DNA of 64,000 nucleotides, taken from the NCBI RefSeq assembly GCF_020539485.1, contig NZ_JACDXU010000002.1, positions 310,001 to 374,000 on the forward strand. Direction: 5' to 3'. The position numbers and the translations under genes were made by a program. The notes beneath the pieces were generated by a model that saw only the letters and a list, made by a program, of their open reading frames with translations, had not been told where the DNA came from and did not search any database. Source of the stretch: Fulverythrobacter ferritrahens (GTDB taxonomy: Bacteria > Pseudomonadota > Alphaproteobacteria > Sphingomonadales > Sphingomonadaceae). This document shows, piece by piece, positions 25,861 to 34,685 of the stretch; the stretch's first letter is position 1; every line of letters starts with the position of its first letter.

Positions 25861-26760
25861 TTACTGATAAAGCGTGCCCGTATTGACGACCGGCTGAGCC
25901 TCCCGGTCGCCGCAGAGAACGACCATCAGGTTGGAGACCATGGCGGCCTTGCGCTCGTCATCCAGGTCGACGATGCCGTCCTCGGCCAGCTTCACCAGTG
26001 CATCCTCCACCATGCCCACCGCGCCCATCACCAGCTTGGTGCGCGCGGCGATCACAGCCTCGGCCTGCTGGCGGCGCAGCATCGCCCCGGCGATTTCGGG
26101 CGCATAGGCCAGATGAGTGAGGCCAGCCTCGTCCACGATGATGCCCGCCACTTTCAGCCGATCATTGAGTTCGGCCTGCAATTCGGAACTGATCACGTCC
26201 GCGCTGCCGCGCAGGGTCGTCTTGTCGTCATCGCTCATATCGTCATAGGGGTGGCGTGCACCCACGGTGCGCAGCCCCGCCTCGATCTGGATGTTCACGA
26301 ATTCGCGATAATCGTCCACGTCGAAACTGGCCTGCGCCGTATCCTGCACGCGCCACACCACGTTGCACGCAACTTCGATGGGATTGCCGCGCAGATCGTT
26401 GATCTTCACCCGTTCCGAATGGACGTTATGCGCGCGCACATTGATCTTGCGGCGCCCCTGCCAGAACCATACCCAGCGCAGGCCCTGCGTCCGGTCCGTG
26501 CCGCGATAGGCGCCGAACTGCGTGATGACATAGGCCTGGTTGGGCTGCACCATGTAGAAACCGGCCAGGACCAGCACGAAGAACAGGATGCAAAGCGCCA
26601 GCGGCAGGACCAGAACCGGGTCCGCACCGCCCTTCAGTGCCGCGATGCACCATCCGCCGATGGCGGTAAGCCCCAGCATGATCAGCAACATGGTGTAGCC
26701 GTTGAAGGTGCTGGCCGGCATTTCCCGGCTGACCGTCATGCCCCGATTGGAATCCGACAT
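25861..26760 (-). CDS. SPFH/Band 7 membrane protein
   Basis: A 299-residue stomatin-prohibitin-family scaffold. Two hydrophobic segments (about residues 21-40 and 48-70) anchor it. The Band 7 domain follows ([47 protein letters not shown]), then the coiled C-terminal helix with [20 protein letters not shown] 26760 has AGGGGAG nine bases upstream; the frame extends back to 26856 but would cover the promoter. It is the first gene of the SPFH, RHH and small-membrane-protein operon. SPFH proteins form large oligomeric cages that organise membrane domains or control proteases; the partner here is unknown. Confidence 0.9.
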   Translation of the reverse strand: MSDSNRGMTVSREMPASTFNGYTMLLIMLGLTAIGGWCIAALKGGADPVLVLPLALCILFFVLVLAGFYMVQPNQAYVITQFGAYRGTDRTQGLRWVWFWQGRRKINVRAHNVHSERVKINDLRGNPIEVACNVVWRVQDTAQASFDVDDYREFVNIQIEAGLRTVGARHPYDDMSDDDKTTLRGSADVISSELQAELNDRLKVAGIIVDEAGLTHLAYAPEIAGAMLRRQQAEAVIAARTKLVMGAVGMVEDALVKLAEDGIVDLDDERKAAMVSNLMVVLCGDREAQPVVNTGTLYQ

Positions 26761-26777
26761 CTGCGAATCTCCCCTGA

Positions 26778-26822
26778 ATGATATAATTGTGATATCATAT
26801 TTTCGCGCCGGATTCGCGTCAA
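26778..26822 (-). promoter_or_regulatory. Promoter with palindromic operator for the SPFH-RHH operon
   Basis: Reading the minus strand, -35 TTGACG (26822-26817) and -10 TATGAT (26799-26794) are separated by exactly 17 bases, each matching consensus at five of six positions. The perfect inverted repeat ATGATAT/ATATCAT (26778-26784 and 26792-26798, 7-base spacer) covers the -10 and the expected transcription start. This is the classic position of a repressor site, and the operon encodes an RHH repressor-like protein. Confidence 0.75.
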
Positions 26823-26937
26823 ACGGATTCGCCGGGGGGAAAATTGCGGTTTGCATCGCAGCGCACCATGGCTAGGCTTGCGGCAGGGGAGCGCGCCTTG
26901 CCGCCCCCGGCCATTTCCCGATTGGAAGAGAGTACTC

Positions 26938-27246
26938 ATGAAGAAGCTTGTACAGATCGCCCTGGCATCGGCCGTCGCCCTGACCCTGTCCGCGTGCGGC
27001 AGCTCTGACGATGCCTCCACCGATGCCATGGCCGACGATGTCGAAGTGCCCGCAGATGAAGCGATGACCGGGGCTGAAAATGCCGGGGCGCTGCCCACCG
27101 CCGATGCACAGGCCACTGAAGATGCCGCTCCGGCCGACGATGCCACCACTGCCGCCGAAGCTGCCGGCAATGCCGCCGCTGACGCTGTGGCCGATGTGGA
27201 GGCCGAAGCTGCCGCCGCCGAAAGCACCGGCGCGAAGACCAACTGA
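26938..27246 (+). CDS. Small acidic Ala-rich lipoprotein
   Basis: A 102-residue lipoprotein: MKKLVQIALASAVALTLSAC, with the lipobox LSAC and lipid-acceptor Cys20. The mature part is almost entirely Ala, Asp, Glu and Thr (ADDV, AAEAAGN and similar) and probably disordered. The ATG at 26938 ends the line of upstream options; an earlier in-frame start at 26851 has no lipoprotein logic. It is divergent from the SPFH operon. A strong GC hairpin follows the stop. Family unknown; an envelope spacer-type protein is possible. Confidence 0.75.
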   Translation: MKKLVQIALASAVALTLSACGSSDDASTDAMADDVEVPADEAMTGAENAGALPTADAQATEDAAPADDATTAAEAAGNAAADAVADVEAEAAAAESTGAKTN

Positions 27247-27262
27247 AGTACGAATTGAAGCA

Positions 27263-27283
27263 GGGCCTCCCCGGTGGAGGCCC
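27263..27283 (+). terminator. Hairpin after the acidic lipoprotein gene
   Basis: GGGCCTCC (27263-27270) and GGAGGCCC (27276-27283) form a perfect 8-base-pair stem with a CCGGT loop. Only a short GCCAGTTT follows, so it is terminator-like but with a weak T-tract. Confidence 0.5.
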
Positions 27284-27360
27284 GGCCAGTTTGAAAGGCG
27301 GGCGCGGCCTAAGGGTTTGCGTCCGCTTTTTCTTTACCTGAAATGCACTATGATCCGGCC

Positions 27361-27633
27361 ATGCGCCATTCCGCCCCCTTTGCCACCCTGTTGCGCGCCG
27401 CTCTGGCGGTATCCCCGGCCCTGCTGCTGGCAGCCTGCGGCCCGAACGACACCGATCCGGGCCCCGGCGGGGTTACGGTGGCGGAGGCTCGTGCGCTGGA
27501 TGAGGCGGCCGAGATGATCGAGCAGCGCCGCCTGCCCGATGCCGCGCTGGAAGAAGGGGCGCAGGCGCCTGCCGCCACGCAAACCCCCGCGCATCAGGAA
27601 GCTCCCTCGCCGGGCGGGAGCGGGGCAGACTAG
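27361..27633 (+). CDS. Small Pro/Ala-rich lipoprotein
   Basis: A 90-residue putative lipoprotein. The signal peptide MRHSAPFATLLRAALAVSPA ends in a lipobox LLLAAC with the Cys near residue 23. The mature part is short, with an acidic helix (VAEARALDEAAEMIEQRRL) and a Pro/Gln/Ala tail. ATG 27361 is preferred over 27343 because it gives a normal signal peptide. The stop is only three bases before the dehydratase gene, so the two are probably cotranscribed, though a functional link is not obvious. Confidence 0.7.
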   Translation: MRHSAPFATLLRAALAVSPALLLAACGPNDTDPGPGGVTVAEARALDEAAEMIEQRRLPDAALEEGAQAPAATQTPAHQEAPSPGGSGAD

Positions 27634-27636
27634 ATC

Positions 27637-28494
27637 ATGGCTGACACGAATGAATGGATCGGCCGCGAAGAGCGCCAGACCGACCGGCTGAGCGTGCCGC
27701 TGGCGCATCGCTGGCTGGCGACGCTGAACCTCACCCCGCGTGAGGACGGACCTATGCCGCAGGGCATTCACTGGTGCCTGTGCGTGCCCGAAACCCCCAC
27801 GGCGCGGCTGGGCCCAGATGGTCATCCCGCCTCCGATGGGTCGCCCGGCAGCTTCCAGCGCCCCGTTCAGGCCGCGCGGCGCATGTGGGCGGGCAGCGAC
27901 ATCACTTTCCATGCCCCGATCCCGGTCAGCGCCTGGATCGAGCGCATCAGCCGGATCGAGGCGATCGAGGAAAAGCACGGCGGCAGCGGCAAGCTGACCT
28001 TCGTTACGGTTAACCACGAAACCCGTGCCGATAGCGTCCTGGCCGTGAGCGAGCAGCAGACGCTGGTCTATCGCGACGCGCCTCCGCCGGGCATGCCGCC
28101 GGCCCCCCCGCCGCTGGGCGATACGCGCTTCGATGCAGGCGAATGGGACGCGGTGGAGCGCATGGTGCCCACCATGCCGCTGCTGTTCCGCTATTCCGCG
28201 CTGACCTTCAACACGCACCGCATCCATTACGATGCCGATTACGTGCGCAATGTGGAAAATTATCGCGGTCCGGTGGTGCATGGCCCGCTCACCGCCACGC
28301 TGCTGCTGCGGCTGGCCGCGCGCAAATGCGGCGAGAACCGTTTGGCGCGCTTCGCCTTTCGCGGCACCAGCCCGGCGATTGTCGATGAGGGGCTGGTACT
28401 GGCCCTGCGCGGCCCGCGCGATGCACTGGAACTGGGCGCTTTCGCCGCGGACGGGCGACAGGTGATGAAGGCCGAGGCTGCCTGTCAGGGGTGA
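27637..28494 (+). CDS. Double hot-dog (FAS1-like/MaoC) dehydratase
   Basis: A 285-residue protein with the N-terminal FAS1-like dehydratase half (HWCLCVPETP, RRMWAGSDITFHAPI) and a C-terminal MaoC-like half (FNTHRIHYDADYVRNVENYRGPVVHGPL). This architecture is that of the mesaconyl-CoA and itaconyl-CoA hydratase group, so hydration or dehydration of a CoA-bound acid is likely. The TFNTHRIHYD motif carries the hydratase Asp/His type residues. The substrate cannot be assigned because no CoA ligase or transferase lies next to it. Confidence 0.82.
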   Translation: MADTNEWIGREERQTDRLSVPLAHRWLATLNLTPREDGPMPQGIHWCLCVPETPTARLGPDGHPASDGSPGSFQRPVQAARRMWAGSDITFHAPIPVSAWIERISRIEAIEEKHGGSGKLTFVTVNHETRADSVLAVSEQQTLVYRDAPPPGMPPAPPPLGDTRFDAGEWDAVERMVPTMPLLFRYSALTFNTHRIHYDADYVRNVENYRGPVVHGPLTATLLLRLAARKCGENRLARFAFRGTSPAIVDEGLVLALRGPRDALELGAFAADGRQVMKAEAACQG

Positions 28495-28549
28495 AGCTTG
28501 TTTATGGAGTATGAGCTTTTCTGACAAAACAAGGGGGCGCTGGCGACCC

Positions 28550-29326
28550 TTACCCTCGATAGGGCGGCAGCGGCTTGATCACGCTGAAATATTCCTCGGC
28601 CGGGGCATATTCCAGCGGTTTCAGCACGAAATCGGGCTGTTCCACCGCAATATCGGGCAGCCGGTCCAGCAGATTGCGGATCAGGGTCAGGCGCCCGCGC
28701 TTCTGATCGTTGAAATCCACCAGCGTCCAGGGCGCATAATCGGTGTGACTGGCCGCCAGCATCTCTTCGCGGGCAGCGGTGTAGGCGATGTATTTTTCCC
28801 GCGCGACGAGGTCGATCGGTGAGAGTTTCCAGCGCTTGAGCGGATCGTCATAGCGTTCCGCCAGCCGTTCTTCCTGTTCGGCCTGATCCGTGGTCAGCCA
28901 ATATTTGAACAGCACGATGCCATCATCCACCAGCTGCTTCTCGAAGATGGGAACCTGTCGGAGAAAGGCGTTCACCTGCTGTTGGCTGGCAAAGCCCATG
29001 ACCCTCTCCACGCCCGCGCGATTATACCAGCTGCGATCGAACAGCACGATTTCCCCCGCGCTGGGCAGATGTTCGACATAGCGCTGGAAGTACCACTGGC
29101 CCGCTTCCTGCTCGCTTGGCTTGGGCAGGGCCACGATGCGGTACTGGCGCGGGTTGAGCGGGGCACTGATCGCGTGGATCACGCCGCTCTTGCCCGAAGT
29201 GTCGCGCCCTTCGAACAGCACCAGCACCCTTGCGCCGGTGGTCTTGGCCCATTGCGCCATGGTCAGGAGTTCAAGCTGCATCGGCGCGAGCAGCTTTTCG
29301 TATTCCTTGCCCTTCAACTTTCCCAT
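28550..29326 (-). CDS. ppk2: Polyphosphate kinase 2 family protein
   Basis: A 258-residue kinase that uses polyphosphate to phosphorylate nucleoside diphosphates (class I PPK2), or the reverse. Walker A is FEGRDTSGKSGVIHAI near residue 42, Walker B LFDRSWYNRAGVE near 95, and the lid region is KRWKLSPIDL near 165. A single domain and the length fit class I. It is convergent with the dehydratase gene, with a weak CTTGTTT/AAACAAG inverted repeat between them (28497-28533). The PPK1 gene is not in the window. Confidence 0.93.
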   Translation of the reverse strand: MGKLKGKEYEKLLAPMQLELLTMAQWAKTTGARVLVLFEGRDTSGKSGVIHAISAPLNPRQYRIVALPKPSEQEAGQWYFQRYVEHLPSAGEIVLFDRSWYNRAGVERVMGFASQQQVNAFLRQVPIFEKQLVDDGIVLFKYWLTTDQAEQEERLAERYDDPLKRWKLSPIDLVAREKYIAYTAAREEMLAASHTDYAPWTLVDFNDQKRGRLTLIRNLLDRLPDIAVEQPDFVLKPLEYAPAEEYFSVIKPLPPYRG

Positions 29327-29425
29327 GGCCGCAGACTGCCCCGAAACAGGTGCGCTGTCAGCAGCAATTTAGGTGCGGCACCGGAAGGCTGGCGCAGCCT
29401 CGCTCAGTGCCCCCCATCAGCCCCC

Positions 29426-30238
29426 TCAGCGCAGGGCCAGCCAGGCGACCGCCACCGCGCCCAGCACGATGCGATACCAGCCGAAGGGCGAGAAGCCGCG
29501 GCGGCTGACATAGGCGATGAAGGCCCGGATCACGATCAGCGCGACCACGAAGCTGACGATGAAGCCAATCGCGATCTCGTCCCACCCGACGGTGGCTACG
29601 CCCTGCGCGATCTCTTCATGGCCGCCCAGCAATTCCAGCGTGGAAGCGCCCACCATGGTCGGCACGGCGAGGAAGAAGGAAAGTTCCGCAGCGGTCTTGC
29701 GGCCGATGCCCATGGCCAATGCGCCCATGATCGTCGCGCCGGAACGGCTTACGCCCGGCACCATCGCAAGACATTGCGCCAGCCCTACGCCCAGCGCCTG
29801 CTTGAGCGGCAGTTCCGCCACGCCCTGTTCGGGGCCGGGATGGGCGTTCTTCTCGATCATCAGAATCGCGATGCCGCCCAGGATCAGGGCCCATGCCACC
29901 ACCGAAGGGCTGCCCAGCAGCACGTCGATATAGTCCTTCAGCAGCAGGCCGAGGATCGCGGAAGGCAGGAAGGCGGCCAGGATGTTGCGCACGAACAGCA
30001 GGCTGCCCCGCTCCAGCCGGAACATGCCGATTCCCGCGCTCCAGAAGGTGCGCCAATACTGGACCACTACCGCCAGGATCGCACCGAGCTGGATCACGAC
30101 ATTGAACATCGCCCATTGGTGCGCGTCATAGCCGAACAGCTCGGTGGCGAGGATGAGGTGCCCGGTGGATGACACGGGCACGAATTCGGTGAGGCCCTCG
30201 ACAATGCCGAGGAGGATCGCGGTAAGGGTCAGGTCCAT
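29426..30238 (-). CDS. uppP: Undecaprenyl-diphosphate phosphatase
   Basis: A 270-residue integral membrane enzyme that regenerates undecaprenyl phosphate, the lipid carrier for peptidoglycan and O-polysaccharide, and confers bacitracin tolerance. The two active-site loops are VEGLTEFVPVSSTGHLIL near residue 14 and PGVSRSGATIMG near 165. Eight or so hydrophobic segments are evident, and the length is typical. It stands alone between ppk2 and the M13 peptidase, all on the minus strand. Confidence 0.94.
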   Translation of the reverse strand: MDLTLTAILLGIVEGLTEFVPVSSTGHLILATELFGYDAHQWAMFNVVIQLGAILAVVVQYWRTFWSAGIGMFRLERGSLLFVRNILAAFLPSAILGLLLKDYIDVLLGSPSVVAWALILGGIAILMIEKNAHPGPEQGVAELPLKQALGVGLAQCLAMVPGVSRSGATIMGALAMGIGRKTAAELSFFLAVPTMVGASTLELLGGHEEIAQGVATVGWDEIAIGFIVSFVVALIVIRAFIAYVSRRGFSPFGWYRIVLGAVAVAWLALR

Positions 30239-30369
30239 ATATTCGCGGTGATGGCGGCTGGACCGGGCAAGTCAAGTGCGGTGAGCCCAGCCACCCGATT
30301 CTCCGCGTGTTTTCATGGCCATCGCGGGCGGCTGCATTCTTGCGGCAGCCCGCGATGGCGAAAAGGCGC

Positions 30370-32544
30370 TTACCAGATGTGGACGCGTTCTTCCGGCGGC
30401 AGATACAGCTTGTCGCCCGGCTTCACGTCGAACGCCTTGTACCAGGCATCCACATTGCGCAGCGGGCCGTTCACCCGGAACTTCTCGGGCGAATGCGGAT
30501 CGGTCAGCATCTGCTGGCGCAGCCGTTCGGGCCGGCTGGTGGAACGCCATGCCTGTGCCCAGCCAAGGAAGAAGCGCTGGTCGCCGGTCAACCCGTCGAT
30601 CACCTTGTCCTCCTTGCCGCCCAGCGACATCTTGTAGGCGCGATAGGCCAGGCTGAGGCCAGAAAGGTCGCCGATATTCTCGCCCAGGGTCAGGCGGCCA
30701 TTGACGCAGGTCTTGCCCTCGTCGAGCGGACAGAAGGCATCGTACTGCGCCGCCAGCTTGTCGCCCTTCGTGTCGAAGGCCTTGCGGTCGGCTTCGGTCC
30801 ACCAGTCTTCCAGGCGGCCCTTGGCATCGTATTTCGACCCCTGATCGTCAAAGCCATGGCCCATTTCATGGCCGATCACGCCGCCGATTGCGCCGTAATT
30901 GACGGCCATATCCGTACCCGCCCCGAAGAAGGGCTGCTGCAGGATCGCGGCCGGGAAGACGATCTCGTTGAAAGAGGGGTTGTAATAGGCGTTCACCGTT
31001 TGCGGCAGCATGAACCATTCGCCGCGATCCGGCGGATTGCCGAGGCGCGAAAGGTCCTTCTTCCACTGCCAGCCGGTGGAGGCGATTTCGTTGCCCAGCG
31101 GGTCGCCGGGGCTGATCGCCAGACCTTCGTAGGTCTCGAACTTGTCGGGATAGCCGATCTTGGGGAAGAAACTGTCCAGCTTGGCTTCGGCCTGCACCTT
31201 GGTTTCGGCGCTCATCCAGCTGTTTTCTTCCAGGCTCTGGCCCAGCGCCTTGCGCAGGTTGGCCACCAGTTCCTGCATCGCCGTCTTGCTGGCGGCGGGG
31301 AAATACCGCTCGGCATAGGCCTTGCCCAGCACTTCGCCCAGTTGCGCCTCGGTGGCCTCGATCGCGCGTTTCCAGCGCGGGCGCTGTTCCTGCGCGCCGT
31401 TCAGCACCTTGCCGTAGAAATCGAAATTAGCCTGATCGATCTCGCTGGGCAGCACATCGGCATGGCTGGCGAGGAAGCGCACCGCCATGAAGGCCTTGAG
31501 CGTGGGCAGCGGGGTCTGCGTCAGCAGCTTCATCATGGCGGGCAGGCCGCCGCCGATCTCGGCCAGCTGATCCTGCGTCAGGCCCAGCTTCTGCGCCGTT
31601 TCCTGCGAGGGCGGGATCTGCGGCGCGAGGAAATATTCAGCCTTGCCCAGCCCCGAGGCATCGAGCAGCGTGGCCAGCGGATATTCCGGCACCAGCGCTT
31701 CCAGCTCCGCACGGCTCAGCTTGTGATAGGTGATGTCGCTGTTGCGCAGCGCCGTGCGCGCCCATTCGATCTCCGCCACCTTATGTTCGAAGGCATAGAC
31801 CGCCTCGGCTGCGGGCTTCGGATCGGCATAGCCGGCCTTGCCCAGCATCCATGCGAGGTAATCCTTGTACTTGGCCTGGATCTCGCGGTTCTTCTCGCTG
31901 TCCACCAGATACATGTCGCGATCCGGCAGGCCCATGCCGTTGAACCCCATGGAGGGGATATAGGCATCCGGGTCCTTGTCATCGATCGCGATGCCCGCGC
32001 CCACCAGACCCGGATAGCCGGGCAGGGCGAAGAGCTGGTTCAGCTCGGTCAGGTCCTTCGCCTGGAAGATACGCGTGAGATAGGGATAGGCGGGCGCAAG
32101 GCCCTTGGCGTCGATCGCGGCGGTATCGAGATAGGCATTATAGGCATCGACGATGCGCTGCTCGCCCGATCCGGGCTTCTGCTTCTTCGCAACCAGCTCG
32201 TCGATCAGGGCCTTCACATCGGTCTTCGACTTTTCGTCGAGATAGTTGAACGCGCCATAGCGGGTATATTCTGGCGGGATGGGGTTTTCGTTCACCCACT
32301 TGCCGTTGACGTAAGCGAAGAAATCGTCGCCCGGCTTCACTGTCTTGTCGAGCGTGGTGGGATCGAAGCCCCATGTGCCGAAGGTCATTTCCGGCGCGGC
32401 GCTGCCTTCTGTAGCGGCGGAGGCTTCAACGCCGTGCTCCAGCGTTTCCAGCATGGGGCCGGAAGCGGCGGAGGCGGCAAGAGCGGGGGCGGAAACTGCA
32501 AGCGCCGCGGCAGAGGCGCCTGCAAGGATCAGGGAACGGATCAT
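30370..32544 (-). CDS. M13 (neprilysin-like) zinc metallopeptidase, exported
   Basis: A 724-residue endopeptidase with a signal peptide (MIRSLILAGASA, cleavage near ALAASA). The zinc site is VIGHEMGHGFDDQGSKYD near residue 558, with the third ligand and catalytic Asp in GENIGDLSGLSLAY near 620. The invariant NAYYNPSFNEIVFPAAILQ-type region and the terminal VHIW (CxxW-like) ending match the PepO/M13 family. It probably acts in the periplasm on peptides. Its 160-base upstream gap, shared with the end of the ABC gene, contains no clear promoter to my eye. Confidence 0.93.
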   Translation of the reverse strand: MIRSLILAGASAAALAVSAPALAASAASGPMLETLEHGVEASAATEGSAAPEMTFGTWGFDPTTLDKTVKPGDDFFAYVNGKWVNENPIPPEYTRYGAFNYLDEKSKTDVKALIDELVAKKQKPGSGEQRIVDAYNAYLDTAAIDAKGLAPAYPYLTRIFQAKDLTELNQLFALPGYPGLVGAGIAIDDKDPDAYIPSMGFNGMGLPDRDMYLVDSEKNREIQAKYKDYLAWMLGKAGYADPKPAAEAVYAFEHKVAEIEWARTALRNSDITYHKLSRAELEALVPEYPLATLLDASGLGKAEYFLAPQIPPSQETAQKLGLTQDQLAEIGGGLPAMMKLLTQTPLPTLKAFMAVRFLASHADVLPSEIDQANFDFYGKVLNGAQEQRPRWKRAIEATEAQLGEVLGKAYAERYFPAASKTAMQELVANLRKALGQSLEENSWMSAETKVQAEAKLDSFFPKIGYPDKFETYEGLAISPGDPLGNEIASTGWQWKKDLSRLGNPPDRGEWFMLPQTVNAYYNPSFNEIVFPAAILQQPFFGAGTDMAVNYGAIGGVIGHEMGHGFDDQGSKYDAKGRLEDWWTEADRKAFDTKGDKLAAQYDAFCPLDEGKTCVNGRLTLGENIGDLSGLSLAYRAYKMSLGGKEDKVIDGLTGDQRFFLGWAQAWRSTSRPERLRQQMLTDPHSPEKFRVNGPLRNVDAWYKAFDVKPGDKLYLPPEERVHIW

Positions 32545-32704
32545 CTAAAACCCTTTGGCAGATCGGAGCCGGCCAAGGGGGCGGCAGACTCCGCTGGGGA
32601 ACATGGCAATGCCATAACGGCATCGGGCAGCAAGGTGCCGCCGTTAATCGGTTGCACTTGTTACTTGGTCGAAAAACCCGGCCCGATGCAAGCCCCTGAA
32701 AGTG

Positions 32705-34507
32705 CTATTTCGCCCCTGCTACCGCCACATCGTCAAACTGGAGCGAGGCGAGGCGCGCATAGAGCCCGCCCGCCGAGGTCAATTGGGCATGGGTGCCCTG
32801 TTCCACGATGCGGCCGCCATCCATCACCACGATCCGGTCCGCCGCGCGCACTGTGGCAAGGCGATGGGCGATAACCAGCGTGGTGCGGTGCTCCATCAGC
32901 CGCTCAAGCGCCTGCTGCACCAGCCGTTCGCTTTCCGCGTCGAGCGCGCTGGTCGCTTCATCCAGCAGCAGGATCGGGGCATCGCGCAGCAGCGCGCGGG
33001 CAATCGCCACGCGCTGACGCTGGCCGCCCGAAAGGCGTGCCCCGCCTTCGCCCAGATAGGTATCCAGGCCCTGCGGCAGGGATTTCAGGAATTCTTCCGC
33101 ATTGGCCGCGCGGGCCGCTTCCCAGATCGCATCCTCGCTCGCATCCCACGCGCCATAGCGCAGATTGTCGCGCGCGCTGGCGGCAAACAGGGTGCCTTCC
33201 TGCGGCACCAGCGCCATGCGGCGGCGGATTTCCGCCGGGTCAACGCTGGTCAGCGGCACGCCGTCCAGCCGGATCGTGCCCGCCTGCGGATCGTAGAACC
33301 GCTCCGCCAGCTGGAACAGGCTGGATTTGCCCGCGCCGGATGGGCCGACGATGGCCACTGTCTCCCCCGGCTCGATCGTCAGGTCGAAATCCTGCACCGC
33401 CGCCACTTCGGGCCTTGTGGGATAACGGAAGGTCACGCTCTGGAAGGCCAGGCTGCCGCGCGGCGGAACCGGCAGTTCCAGCGGGCGGGCGGGCGGGGCG
33501 ATGGCGGGCTTTTCCTTGAGCAGTTCGTTGAGGCGGCTGGCCGCGCCGGCACCGCGCAGCAGATCGCCATAGACTTCGGTCAGCGAACCGAAAGCGCCCG
33601 CCACCAGTGCGCCGGTCAGCACGAAGGCCGCGATGGTACCGCCGCTGAGGATACCTTCGGCCACCTGGATCGCACCGCGCCACATCAGGGTGGTGATCGA
33701 TCCGAAGATGAACAGGATGACGATGGCGGTCATGATCGAACGCAGCAGGATGCGGCGGCGCGCGGTGTCGAAGGTCCGCTCCACAATCGCGGCGAAGCGC
33801 CCGGCCTCGCGCCCTTCCTGATTGAAGCCCTGCACGATCTTCATCGCGCCCAGCACTTCGGTGGTCATCGCGCCGACGTCAGCAACGCGGTCCTGGCTCT
33901 CGCGCGAGATCTTGCGCAGCCGCCGCCCGAACCACACGATGGGCAGCACCACCACCGGCACCGCCACCACCAGCATCAGGGTGAGCTGCGGCGCGAGGTA
34001 GAACAGGTAGCCCACCCCGCCGAGCACAGTGATGAGGTTGCGCAGGGCGACCGAGACAGTGGTGCCCACCACCTGTTCGATCTGGGCAGTATCCGCCGTC
34101 ATGCGCGAGGAGATTTCCTTCGGGCTGTTCTCCTCGAAGAAGCCCGGCGAAAGGCGCAGCAAATTGGCCTGAACGGCCTTGCGGATATCCGCGATCACCC
34201 GTTCGCCCAGCCAGCTGACGAAATAGAAGCGGCAGCCCGTACCGACGGCCAGCACCAGGACGATCATGAACAGATAGCGGAACCAGCGCGCGATATCTTC
34301 CGGATTGCCGCCTTCGGCAAAGCCCCGGTCGATGATCAGGCGGAAGCCCGCCGGGATCGCCAGAGTAGCCGCAGCCGTAACCGTCAGCGCAAGCAGCGAC
34401 AGCGCGACCTGCGTGGGATAGCGCATGGCTGCCTGCCAGATCATGCCCAGCGGGCCGAGCGATTTTGCGGGTTCTACATCGGGCCGGTTCCGGGGTGCGC
34501 GTGCCAT
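32705..34507 (-). CDS. ABC exporter (fused permease and ATPase, MsbA-like)
   Basis: A 600-residue half-transporter: six membrane helices in residues 25-320, then a nucleotide-binding domain. Walker A is GPSGAGKSSLF near 390, the signature LSGGQRQRVAIA near 493, Walker B ILLLDEATSALD near 515 and the H-loop IAHRL near 546. It would work as a homodimer exporting a lipid or another hydrophobic substrate; LPS-precursor flipping (MsbA) is one option, but this sphingomonad clade is undefined. It begins head-to-head with phaZ, about 180 bases apart. Confidence 0.9.
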   Translation of the reverse strand: MARAPRNRPDVEPAKSLGPLGMIWQAAMRYPTQVALSLLALTVTAAATLAIPAGFRLIIDRGFAEGGNPEDIARWFRYLFMIVLVLAVGTGCRFYFVSWLGERVIADIRKAVQANLLRLSPGFFEENSPKEISSRMTADTAQIEQVVGTTVSVALRNLITVLGGVGYLFYLAPQLTLMLVVAVPVVVLPIVWFGRRLRKISRESQDRVADVGAMTTEVLGAMKIVQGFNQEGREAGRFAAIVERTFDTARRRILLRSIMTAIVILFIFGSITTLMWRGAIQVAEGILSGGTIAAFVLTGALVAGAFGSLTEVYGDLLRGAGAASRLNELLKEKPAIAPPARPLELPVPPRGSLAFQSVTFRYPTRPEVAAVQDFDLTIEPGETVAIVGPSGAGKSSLFQLAERFYDPQAGTIRLDGVPLTSVDPAEIRRRMALVPQEGTLFAASARDNLRYGAWDASEDAIWEAARAANAEEFLKSLPQGLDTYLGEGGARLSGGQRQRVAIARALLRDAPILLLDEATSALDAESERLVQQALERLMEHRTTLVIAHRLATVRAADRIVVMDGGRIVEQGTHAQLTSAGGLYARLASLQFDDVAVAGAK

Positions 34508-34685
34508 GCGGGGCGCCTAGCCGAAAGCGGCGGCGGAATGAAGCGGAATGACGCGGAAAAGGGCAGGAGGCCGCTCGCTTCGGCGCGGTCGGGTCTTGCT
34601 GCATTGCACAATGAAACGAAAAGGACCACATAGGCCGAAAGGGCCGCTTCAGGCCCGTCGGAGTCGGCCCAAAGGGGATCGTCGC

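Noticed and set aside
30307-34633. Two long antisense frames over the M13 peptidase and ABC exporter genes
   Set aside because: Both real genes have full catalytic motifs; the antisense frames are GC-driven shadows.
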